Source: Streptosporangiaceae bacterium
GTDB lineage: Bacteria > Actinomycetota > Actinomycetes > Streptosporangiales > Streptosporangiaceae
DNA length: 13,241 nucleotides
Assembly (NCBI GenBank): GCA_030045215.1
Contig: JASIBJ010000432.1
Coordinates: 1 to 13,241 of the forward strand
Reading direction: 5' to 3'
The notes under the pieces were generated by a model. That model was not told the DNA's origin and did no database searches. It saw only the letters and a program-made list of their open reading frames with translations. How positions within the stretch are numbered: position 1 is the first letter of the stretch; every line of letters begins with the position of its first letter. This document shows, piece after piece, positions 7,036-13,241 of this stretch. A program made the position numbers and the translations under genes.

Positions 7036-7081
7036 GCGACCTGATTACTGGCGCTTGGGCAAAGGCTGCGACGCGCCTTGG

Positions 7082-8947
7082 TTAGGCGTCGCTGCCGGCT
7101 GAGCGTTCCGGCGACCACGACGTTGGTTCCGGCCAGGCGGTCGCGCCGTGGAAGTCACCCGAGACGTCGTCGGCCTGTGGCGCCTCGTCGGCCGCAGGCG
7201 GCATCCATCGCTCCGGCCGTTCGGTGGTCTCCCACCGGTCGGCAGAGTCTTGAGGCACCGGAGTGCCGTACCAGTCCTGGACTTCGGCGTCCTCGTCGGC
7301 AAGCCCGCCCTCGCCGGGGTCCTCGATTGCCTCCGGCGCCAGGGGAAGGGCGATCGAGAACTTGGCGCCGTGGCCGTACTCCGATTGGACCCAAACCGCC
7401 CCGCCATGGGCGCTCACCAGCGCGGCGACGATCGCAAGGCCGAGGCCCGTTCCCCCCGTGGATCTAGCCTGATCGGCGCGGTAGAACCGCTCGAAGACAT
7501 GAACCTGCTGCTCGTCAGTAAGCCCAGGTCCGTGGTCGGTGACTTCGAGCACGGCGACCGGCTGGGATGCAAGGCCCTCCGCGCTGTAGCCAGTCGTGTG
7601 GGCCGTTCCGGTCGCGGCCCAGATCTCCTCCAGATTGCCGGACCTGATGTGCGCTTCGACCGGCGTTCCGTCCGGGGTGTGCGCCAGGGCATTGCTCATA
7701 AGGTTGCCGACAACCTGCCGCAACCGGACCTCGTCGCCATTGACGAGCAGCGCGGCGCCGGTGTCCACGGTGAGGTTGATGTTCCGGTCCGGTGCGACGA
7801 CTCTCGCGTCGTGCACGGCGTCGGCGGCCAGAGCGAGCAGATCGACCGTCGTATGTTCCAGCGGTCGCTGCTGGTCAAGGCGGGCCAAGAGCAGCATGTC
7901 CTCGACGAGTACGCCCATCCGGGCCGACTCCTGCTCGACCCGGCGCATGATCCGGGCGAGGTCGGCTGGCGACAACTGGCCCGTTCCGTTCAGTGCTGTC
8001 TTGACGACATCGGCGTCCGCTGTGCCGGTAAGAGCCCCTTCTGCCTCAACTGCCTCACCGGCCACGCCGCCGCGCTGGCGGTAATACTCGGCAAATCCGC
8101 GTATTGCGGTCAGAGGAGTCCGCAGCTCGTGGCTGGCATCGGCGACGAACTGCCGCATCCGCTCCTCAGATCGCCTGGCTGCCGCCTCCGAGCGCGCCTG
8201 AGCGCGGAAGGCGTTCTCGATGTGACCCAGCATCGTGTTGAGCGACCGGCCGAGCCGGCCCACCTCGGTGCGGGGGTCACGCTCGGGCACCCGCTGGGTG
8301 AGGTCACCGGCCGCAATGGCTCCGGCTGTCTTCTCGATATCGGTGAGCGGGCGCAAACTCCTCCGGATGACGGCAACTCCGGCCAGGCCGAGGAGAACCA
8401 GAACGGCCAAGCTGACCAGCAGGTCGACGGTGGTGAGCGTGCCGAGGGTGGCGTACTCGGGGGTGACGTCGATGCCTACCACCAGCGTTATGGTGGTGAG
8501 CTTGCCGCTGAGAGTGGGCACCCGCAAGTTAGGGACTGCGACGACCCGCCAGGTCTCTGGTCCGCTCTGGGCAGGCACAGTCGTCGGACTGCCGGAGGTG
8601 AGCCATGACGCGCCTGGCGTGATCTGCGGGACGCTGCCAGTCGGGTCGAATCCCTGGAATCCCTGGACCTTGCCGTCCACCACGAAGGTTTCCACCCAGG
8701 CTTCCGGGCCGAAGCCATGCACGAATCCCTGCCCGCTGCCCAGGTGGTTCGTCAGCGAGCTCAGCTGCTGGTCGGCCGTGCGGAGCAGGTACGCGCGCAG
8801 GAACGACAGTCCCGCCACGCTGATGATCAGGAGCGCTATCGCCACCAGGCCAAGAACCGCAGTAATCAGCTTGGTGCGCAGCGGTATGCGGTCCGGCAGC
8901 TGCCGGACAGACTGCCAGAAACCGGACGGTCGCGGGTTGGCGTGCAT
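7082..8947 (-). CDS. Sensor histidine kinase (intact, partner of the adjacent response regulator)
   Basis: The product is 621 residues from ATG 8947, 14 bp after the regulator stop, hence same operon. A short cytoplasmic leader precedes TM1 (about 27-50), an extracytoplasmic sensor domain (about 51-171), TM2 (about 172-195) and a HAMP linker (about 196-250). The HisKA helix has FVADASHELRTPLTAIRGF (H273). The ATPase domain is complete: N-box NLMSNALAHTP (N415, N419), G1 DHGPG (471-475), F-box FERFYR (485-490) and G2 GTGLGL (499-504). A charged, proline-rich tail (about 537-621) follows and is dispensable by family comparison. The protein resembles mycobacterial TrcS/TcrY/PhoR-type membrane kinases. 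It should autophosphorylate on H273 and pass phosphate to the regulator; the stimulus is unknown. Between the H-box and N-box there is a Gly/Ala-rich insertion (about 293-325). Confidence 0.95.
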   Translation of the reverse strand: MHANPRPSGFWQSVRQLPDRIPLRTKLITAVLGLVAIALLIISVAGLSFLRAYLLRTADQQLSSLTNHLGSGQGFVHGFGPEAWVETFVVDGKVQGFQGFDPTGSVPQITPGASWLTSGSPTTVPAQSGPETWRVVAVPNLRVPTLSGKLTTITLVVGIDVTPEYATLGTLTTVDLLVSLAVLVLLGLAGVAVIRRSLRPLTDIEKTAGAIAAGDLTQRVPERDPRTEVGRLGRSLNTMLGHIENAFRAQARSEAAARRSEERMRQFVADASHELRTPLTAIRGFAEYYRQRGGVAGEAVEAEGALTGTADADVVKTALNGTGQLSPADLARIMRRVEQESARMGVLVEDMLLLARLDQQRPLEHTTVDLLALAADAVHDARVVAPDRNINLTVDTGAALLVNGDEVRLRQVVGNLMSNALAHTPDGTPVEAHIRSGNLEEIWAATGTAHTTGYSAEGLASQPVAVLEVTDHGPGLTDEQQVHVFERFYRADQARSTGGTGLGLAIVAALVSAHGGAVWVQSEYGHGAKFSIALPLAPEAIEDPGEGGLADEDAEVQDWYGTPVPQDSADRWETTERPERWMPPAADEAPQADDVSGDFHGATAWPEPTSWSPERSAGSDA

Positions 8948-8961
8948 AACACGAGTAACGC

Positions 8962-9684
8962 CTAGGACGACGGGAGCCTTAGCACGTATCCCACGCCACG
9001 GAGCGTGTGCAGGAGGTGCGGCTCAGTCGTGTCGATCTTACGGCGGAGCACGGAGACGTAGGACTCCACGATCCCGGTATCCCCGCGGAAGTCGTAATCC
9101 CATACGTGGTCGAGTATCTGCATCTTGGACAGCACCCGGTTGGCGTTGCCCATGAAGTACCGCAGCAGCTTGAACTCGGTGGGGGAGAGCTGGATCTGCT
9201 TGCCTGCTCGCCAGACCTCGTGGCTGTCCTCGTCCAGTTCGAGGTCGGCGAACTTCAGGCGCGGCGGTGGCTCGCTGCCGTCGCCGCGGGTGCGCCGCAA
9301 CACCGCCCGGATCCTGGCGATAACCTCCTCCAGGCTGAACGGCTTAGTCACGTAGTCGTCGCCGCCCAGCGTCAGGCCACGGATCTTGTCCTCGGTCGAG
9401 TCGCGGGCGGTCAGGAAGACCACGGGTATCTGGGCGCCGCCGCCCCGCAATCGCCTGACGACGTCAAACCCGTCCATGTCGGGGAGCATCACGTCTAGGA
9501 CGATCAGGTCAGGCCGGTGTCGTTGCGCCGCCTGGACCGCCTCGTTGCCAGCGGCCGCAGTGATCACCTCGAACCCCGAGTACCGCAGGCTGGCTGCCAG
9601 CAGTTCAAGAATGTTCGGCTCGTCCTCGACGACAAGCAGCCGGGCATCTGGATCCCGGCGTCCGTTACTGTGCTGGCTGCTCAT
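8962..9684 (-). CDS. OmpR/PhoP-family response regulator
   Basis: The product is 240 residues from ATG 9684, with GGAG spaced about 8 nt upstream on the minus strand. The receiver domain (about 15-125) has the acidic pair E20/D21, phospho-acceptor D64 in LIVLDVMLPDMDG, T92 in VVFLTARD and K114 in GGDDYVTKPFSLEE. A winged-helix DNA-binding domain (about 138-237) has LSPTEFKLLRYF, the recognition region DHVWDYDF...VESYVSVLRRK and the terminal LLHTLRGVGYVLR wing. The sequence is close in style to mycobacterial PhoP/TcrX/TrcR regulators. It would bind direct repeats upstream of its targets after phosphorylation by the kinase encoded next. Orthology to a named regulator cannot be decided here, so no symbol is given. 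Confidence 0.96.
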   Translation of the reverse strand: MSSQHSNGRRDPDARLLVVEDEPNILELLAASLRYSGFEVITAAAGNEAVQAAQRHRPDLIVLDVMLPDMDGFDVVRRLRGGGAQIPVVFLTARDSTEDKIRGLTLGGDDYVTKPFSLEEVIARIRAVLRRTRGDGSEPPPRLKFADLELDEDSHEVWRAGKQIQLSPTEFKLLRYFMGNANRVLSKMQILDHVWDYDFRGDTGIVESYVSVLRRKIDTTEPHLLHTLRGVGYVLRLPSS

Positions 9685-9994
9685 TGGCCCATTCTCCGTC
9701 CGCTCCCTGAGAGTTAGCTGAATGCATCCTGAGCCGGGCCTCCGCAGATTGGGCAGGCAAGCTATGAGCGAGGACGCAGGCGGACCGGACATGAGCCGCA
9801 TATAGGCCATTCGCGGCGGCGCGCAGGCGCTGACATGAGGGTTTTGCACGGTATCCGGGGATAGAGGGCAGCGCAACACCGGGGGGAGGTGCGCGGTCAT
9901 GCCAAAGTCAAGGAGCGGCAGGTCGCTATCGCGCGGGTGGTCTACGACCCGCGGGCAGCAAGACGGTACGGCGGAGCCCGCCGGGCCGGCACAG
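9685..9994. other. 310-bp intergenic region upstream of the two-component operon
   Basis: This gap lies between the LCP gene stop and the regulator start, both on the minus strand. It holds the candidate promoter listed separately and a long leader. The plus strand shows GGGGGGAGGT at 9881-9890, and a 43-codon frame from GTG 9889 to a stop at 10018-10020 reads VRGHAKVKERQVAIARVVYD and onward. That frame has plausible codon use but I do not recognise it and do not call it a gene. No clear terminator for the LCP gene was found, although GC-rich inverted repeats occur just past its stop. Confidence 0.5.
9848..9876 (-). promoter_or_regulatory. Candidate promoter for the two-component operon
   Basis: On the minus strand TTGCGC (9871-9876) is followed after exactly 17 nt by TACCGT (9848-9853), a good match to actinobacterial housekeeping promoters. 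Transcription would begin near 9841, giving a leader of about 157 nt before the regulator ATG at 9684. Inferred from hexamers and spacing only. Confidence 0.35.
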
Positions 9995-11236
9995 TCAGGT
10001 GGCCTGGTGCGACCCGGTGATCAGGTCCTTCGGCACGGGCTGACCCGTCTGCAGGTCGGTGAACAGTTCCTTGGCCTGCTGGGTGTTCCACAGCACCGAC
10101 TCCCCGGCCGGGGTCATGGCGGTCGCAGTGGCGATCGGCACGGTGGTCGTCAGCGGGTCGCGCATGGCCTCGGCGACCTGGTACAAGTCGTACAGGCTGG
10201 TGCCGTTGTCCACGGTCAGGGCGGCTACCACGCCCGAGGCGGCCGGAAGAGAGGCGAACGGGTCCAGCAAGACGCTGGGGCTGGTCATCTTGTCCAGCAG
10301 CGCCTTAAGGAAGATCCGCTGGTCCTGCTCGCGCTGCAGGTCCTGGGTTATGAAGCTGCCTCGGTCGCGGACATAGGCGAGCGCCTGCCCGCCGTCGAGG
10401 GTCTGGCAGCCCTTCTTCAGGCTCACGCCGGACGCCACATTCTGCAGCGGCGCGGCTATGCACATCCGCACGCCGCCCACGTCGTTGACCACGCTGACGA
10501 AGCCGCCGAACCCGATGTCCATGAAGTGATTGATGTAGAGGCCGGTGGCATCCTGCACGGTCTCAGCCAGCAGTTTGGGACCACCTATATCGAACGCGGC
10601 GTTGATCTTGGACATGCCGTAGCCGGGGATGTTGACGTACGAGTCGCGCGGGATGCTGATCAGCAGCGGACGCCCGCCTCCAGCGGGAATGTGCAACACC
10701 ATGATCGTGTCGGACCTGGCGCCGCTGATTTCGCTGGAAAACCCGGTGACGTACTTGCGCTCCTGGGCGACGGTCAGTCCCTGGCGGCTGTCGGAGCCGG
10801 CGATCAGCCAGTTGGTCCCGGACCCAGGGGACGGCCGTCCTGGGTAATTGACCAGGATGTTCTCGCGGTGCAGCTTGGAGTTCAGGTAGAAGTACGTTCC
10901 GACGGTACCGGCGATGATCAGTGCGATCAGTGCCACGAGGACGGTGACGATGACCCTGGGGCGGGTCCAGCGGCGCCATCCAGTGCGGCGGGGAACGCCG
11001 TGAACCCTTGACCGCCACGGCGGGCCCGGCTCGGACTTGGCCGGCGGCTGCTCGGGCCATGCTCCTGGCGGCGCAGCCGACGAGCCTGTGTCGGCTCCGT
11101 AGTGCCTGACCTGGTACTGCCCGGCCACCGTGCCCTCCGAGCTGCCGGCCGGAATGCTAACGGTCTTGTCAGCCGCGTCGGGCTCGCTGTTGGCCGCCCG
11201 CCCGCCGCGAAACCAGTCGTCTGGCCACTCGCCCAT
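9995..11236 (-). CDS. LytR-CpsA-Psr (LCP) family cell-wall glycopolymer ligase
   Basis: The product is 413 residues from ATG 11236, with AGGAA about 8 nt upstream. A proline-rich cytoplasmic N terminus (1-92) leads to one membrane helix (about 94-117), so the catalytic domain lies outside the membrane. LCP hallmarks appear in order: LIAGSDSR (144-151), ARSDTIMVLHI (173-183), SIPRDSYVNIPG (194-205) with the KINAAF motif after it, ALAYVRDR (285-292) and LQREQDQRIFL (300-310). The conserved Asp and Arg residues that bind the polyprenyl pyrophosphate head group are present. LCP enzymes move polyprenyl-linked glycopolymers such as teichoic acids, arabinogalactan or capsule onto peptidoglycan. There is no C-terminal LytR_C domain, so this is the short form. 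It appears transcribed alone, with its own 5' region of about 196 bp. Confidence 0.95.
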   Translation of the reverse strand: MGEWPDDWFRGGRAANSEPDAADKTVSIPAGSSEGTVAGQYQVRHYGADTGSSAAPPGAWPEQPPAKSEPGPPWRSRVHGVPRRTGWRRWTRPRVIVTVLVALIALIIAGTVGTYFYLNSKLHRENILVNYPGRPSPGSGTNWLIAGSDSRQGLTVAQERKYVTGFSSEISGARSDTIMVLHIPAGGGRPLLISIPRDSYVNIPGYGMSKINAAFDIGGPKLLAETVQDATGLYINHFMDIGFGGFVSVVNDVGGVRMCIAAPLQNVASGVSLKKGCQTLDGGQALAYVRDRGSFITQDLQREQDQRIFLKALLDKMTSPSVLLDPFASLPAASGVVAALTVDNGTSLYDLYQVAEAMRDPLTTTVPIATATAMTPAGESVLWNTQQAKELFTDLQTGQPVPKDLITGSHQAT

Positions 11237-11432
11237 CGTGGTTCCTGCCCATCGCCCTCTGTGTCTGCATCGTCTCTACCTGCTAGACGGGCCACTAGCC
11301 AAATCGGCTGCGTCGTAAGGCAAGAATTGCCAGGGCATGCCGCCGAAATCCCCGCCGCCGAGTGCTGTTACCTACCCGTTATCGATAGTAAAGGCCGCGA
11401 CGAACGGAACGGCGCACCACAGCGCGACTGCG
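11237..11432. other. Intergenic region upstream of the LCP gene
   Basis: This 196-bp stretch separates the methyltransferase stop from the LCP start (both minus strand) and should carry the LCP promoter. It includes the AT-rich palindrome TATCGATA at 11380-11387, unusual against the GC-rich background and a possible operator or promoter element. I found no convincing -35/-10 pair, terminator or small gene. Confidence 0.35.
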
Positions 11433-12290
11433 CTACGTGTCTGCGCGGCCGGCCCACCAGACCGTGGCCACCTCGCGGCCGGATGATCCCAGGTCAACGG
11501 GGTGGTCCGGGTCGATGCCGGAGTCCTCGAGCGCACGACCGACGTCACCGGCCCGATCGGGAGGCAGGCAGAGGCGTCGCCTCGTCACGTCCACGAGTTC
11601 GGCAAAGTTTGCGTAATCGGCGCCGCTCGGCCGACACCAGACCTCGTAGCCAGCCTCGATCCCCAGCGCGGCCAGGATTGCCAGCAGATCCGCGGCAGTG
11701 GGGCCGTCGGGCCGGCGCAGGCCGTGGAATTTGAGCCAGAGATCGTTGAGCGAGGTCATCGGATGCGTCGCGGTCATCTCGACTACGACAAGCCGTCGCG
11801 CGGCGCTCGTCAAAGCGCTGAGGAACGGCCGGATGTCCTGGACGTTGTAGGTCACGTGGTGGCACGTCACCACGTCGGCCCGGCCCGCCTCGCCCGCGAC
11901 CGCTGGCCACCGGCCCTGGACAAGCCTGGCCAGCATCCCCGCCTGTTCCGCTCGCTCGCGGAGCAGCTCGAGCATGCCGTCCTCGGTGTCTACGGCCGTT
12001 AGTCCCGTGCACCGGGGGAGCAGCGGCAGGCAGGCCGAGCCTGCGCCCGACCCGACGTCGAGCACGCTGCCCGGCGGATCAAGCGCAGCCCAGGCGCGCT
12101 GATATGACGGTCCGGCTGGTGCCGCGGCCAGCCTGTCGGCCCGACGGGCAAAAACCTGGCGCGGAAACACCCACGGCGACTCGGACACCGCAGAGACGAT
12201 GTGCTCGGGGATCGCCCAGGCCTCGAGGTCTGCCCGCCACCGGCGGAGCAGCTCGTCGGCGGGATAGGCCTCGTTCCCCGCAATGCTCAT
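11433..12290 (-). CDS. Class I SAM-dependent methyltransferase
   Basis: The product is 285 residues from ATG 12290 (MSIAGNEAYPADELL). No ribosome binding site is evident, so a leaderless or slightly different start is possible. The Rossmann methyltransferase core has motif I VLDVGSGAG (76-84), the acidic ribose-binding residue in LTAVDTE (D101), and a motif-IV-like ADVVTCHHVTYNV (138-150). The N-terminal 70 residues include an SPWVFPRQVFARRAD segment that probably forms part of the substrate site. There is no signal peptide or membrane helix. The substrate is not recognisable from sequence; both a small molecule and a macromolecule are possible. It lies 72 bp downstream of the enolase-superfamily gene on the same strand, and the two could share a transcript, but no functional link is obvious. 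Confidence 0.88.
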   Translation of the reverse strand: MSIAGNEAYPADELLRRWRADLEAWAIPEHIVSAVSESPWVFPRQVFARRADRLAAAPAGPSYQRAWAALDPPGSVLDVGSGAGSACLPLLPRCTGLTAVDTEDGMLELLRERAEQAGMLARLVQGRWPAVAGEAGRADVVTCHHVTYNVQDIRPFLSALTSAARRLVVVEMTATHPMTSLNDLWLKFHGLRRPDGPTAADLLAILAALGIEAGYEVWCRPSGADYANFAELVDVTRRRLCLPPDRAGDVGRALEDSGIDPDHPVDLGSSGREVATVWWAGRADT

Positions 12291-12362
12291 CGCGACAAAA
12301 CGCTACGCTACCCGCCGGGAAATCAGCACTGTGCTGCAACCTGCGGCCGCCGGCTGGCCTTG

Positions 12363-13241
12363 TCAGCCGTCGAGCCCGGCGAGATCGCCAGTGGCGAACT
12401 CCAGCCCGTGCCCTGGCGGCGTCTGCGCCTCGAGGCCGTCACCGATGACGACGACGCCGCTCGGCCTGGCCAGCGCGCCGAGTGCGGCAAAAGAGCCGGT
12501 ATCGATGTCCTCGACCATGGCCGGCAGTGGCAGGCACAGGGCCAGCTGACCGGAGATGTCCGGGAGCAGATGCGGCATCACCGGCACATCGAACATCCGG
12601 GCCAGGCGGGCAATGCGCAGGAACGGGGTTATCCCGCCGACTCGGCATACGTTCGGCTGGAGGTAGTCCACCGCGCCCGCGACCAGGAAGTCACGGAACT
12701 GTGCTTCGGTGTAGAGGCTCTCGCCCGCGGCCAGCGGAATGCCGATCGCGGCCCGCAGGCGCGCGTAGCCCTGGGAGTCCTCGGCCGGCAGCGGCTCCTC
12801 GAGCCAGAAGATGTCGAAGGCGGACAGCTTGCTCGCGGCGCGGCGTGCGGTGGGCAGATCCCACAATTGGTTTGCGTCGAGCATGAGCAGCCGGGACGGC
12901 CCGATAATCCGCCGCACCGCGGCGACACGTTCTATATCCTCCTCCAAGCTCGGCAAGCCAACCTTGATCTTGACCCTCGTGTGGCCGGCCTCGATCCAGC
13001 GCTCCACCTGCTCCACGAGCTCGTCCAGAGCGAGATGCCGGTTTACTCCGCTCGCGTAGACCGGCACCTGGTCACGCTGGCGGCCGATTAGCTCGACCAG
13101 GCTCTGCCGGGCGGCCCTCGCCTGCATGTCCCACAGCGCGATGTCGACAGCCGCCATGGCCAGCGTGGTCACGCCGCCGCCCGCCTCGCGCAGCCGCCAC
13201 CACATCCGGTCCCAGGCGGCCGCCGGCGCTACTGAGCCGCC
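12363..13241 (-). CDS. Mandelate racemase/muconate lactonizing enzyme family protein (partial, 5' end beyond window)
   Basis: The frame is open from base 13241 to the stop at 12363-12365, giving 292 residues, so the N-terminal capping domain is largely outside. The barrel is recognisable from WMQARAARQSLVELIG-type residues onward (here ALWDMQARAARQS). Counting from the Met at 13205, the KxK pair is K79/K81 in RVKIKVG and the metal ligands are D110 (LMLDAN), E136 (WLEEP) and E162 (AAGES). A candidate catalytic His is H212 (MPHLLPD). These spacings (29, 26, 26 and 50 residues) match mandelate racemase itself. The Asp normally paired with the His is Asn185 in LQPNVCRVGG. Such enzymes abstract an alpha-proton from a carboxylate, usually as a sugar-acid dehydratase or racemase. 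The substrate is not determinable here. Confidence 0.93.
   Translation of the reverse strand, partial: GGSVAPAAAWDRMWWRLREAGGGVTTLAMAAVDIALWDMQARAARQSLVELIGRQRDQVPVYASGVNRHLALDELVEQVERWIEAGHTRVKIKVGLPSLEEDIERVAAVRRIIGPSRLLMLDANQLWDLPTARRAASKLSAFDIFWLEEPLPAEDSQGYARLRAAIGIPLAAGESLYTEAQFRDFLVAGAVDYLQPNVCRVGGITPFLRIARLARMFDVPVMPHLLPDISGQLALCLPLPAMVEDIDTGSFAALGALARPSGVVVIGDGLEAQTPPGHGLEFATGDLAGLDG

Noticed and set aside
7148..8608. A 486-residue plus-strand frame opposite the intact sensor kinase
   Set aside because: It mirrors the codon structure of the kinase on the other strand, as expected at high GC, has no recognisable domain, and the kinase itself has all family motifs.
9685..9900. A longer start for the response regulator at ATG 9900
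   Set aside because: The added residues do not resemble a receiver domain, and ATG 9684 has a suitably spaced GGAG and matches the family's usual length.
9899..11011. A plus-strand frame from ATG 9899 running opposite the LCP gene, preceded by a strong ribosome-binding-like sequence
   Set aside because: Most of it is antisense to well-conserved LCP motifs, and the protein has no recognisable features; only the ribosome-binding-like run is noteworthy.
12201..13091. A 296-residue plus-strand frame opposite the methyltransferase start and the enolase-superfamily gene
   Set aside because: It is antisense to conserved catalytic motifs and has no recognisable domain.
1..13241. CRISPR arrays, rRNA genes and insertion sequences
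   Set aside because: No regularly spaced repeats, rRNA signatures, transposase motifs or terminal inverted repeats were seen.

Overview
The window is a high-GC chromosomal segment with strong GC preference at third codon positions. It carries an OmpR/PhoP-type regulator with paired kinases, an LCP cell-wall ligase and a GTG-started, tightly packed gene pair. All of this fits an actinobacterium (Streptomyces/Streptosporangiales-like), but no marker in the window fixes the genus.

Left part (1-1953): the right-hand edge of an integrative element. A tyrosine recombinase (353-1861) ends 19 bp from the 3' end of an intact tRNA-Lys(CTT) gene on the opposite strand (1881-1953). This is the usual arrangement for actinobacterial elements that integrate into tRNA 3' ends. 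Divergent from the integrase, and running off the left edge, is the 5' end of a gene whose first ~76 residues resemble the N terminus of TOTE-type conflict-system primase/helicase proteins. The window may therefore touch a defence-bearing mobile element.

Middle-left (2052-4898): a FAD-dependent oxidoreductase of the DAO family on the minus strand. Divergent from it is a two-gene operon, a low-molecular-weight phosphotyrosine-phosphatase-family enzyme followed 7 bp later by a fructosamine-kinase-family enzyme. In this pairing the two enzymes are thought to act in sequence on ketoamine phosphates during protein deglycation.

Middle (4850-9684, minus strand): a two-component system that looks tandemly duplicated. 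The order of transcription is a PhoP-like response regulator, an intact sensor kinase, a frameshifted remnant of a second response regulator, and a second sensor kinase. The second kinase keeps its phospho-accepting histidine but has altered ATP-binding motifs. It ends inside the convergent fructosamine kinase gene.

Right part (9995-13241, minus strand): a LytR-CpsA-Psr cell-wall glycopolymer ligase, a class I SAM-dependent methyltransferase of unknown substrate, and the 3' part of a mandelate-racemase-type enolase-superfamily enzyme that continues beyond the window.

The points most worth a second look are the element edge with its TOTE-like gene, the His-to-Gln change in the integrase active site, and the decayed regulator plus probable pseudokinase in the duplicated two-component locus.
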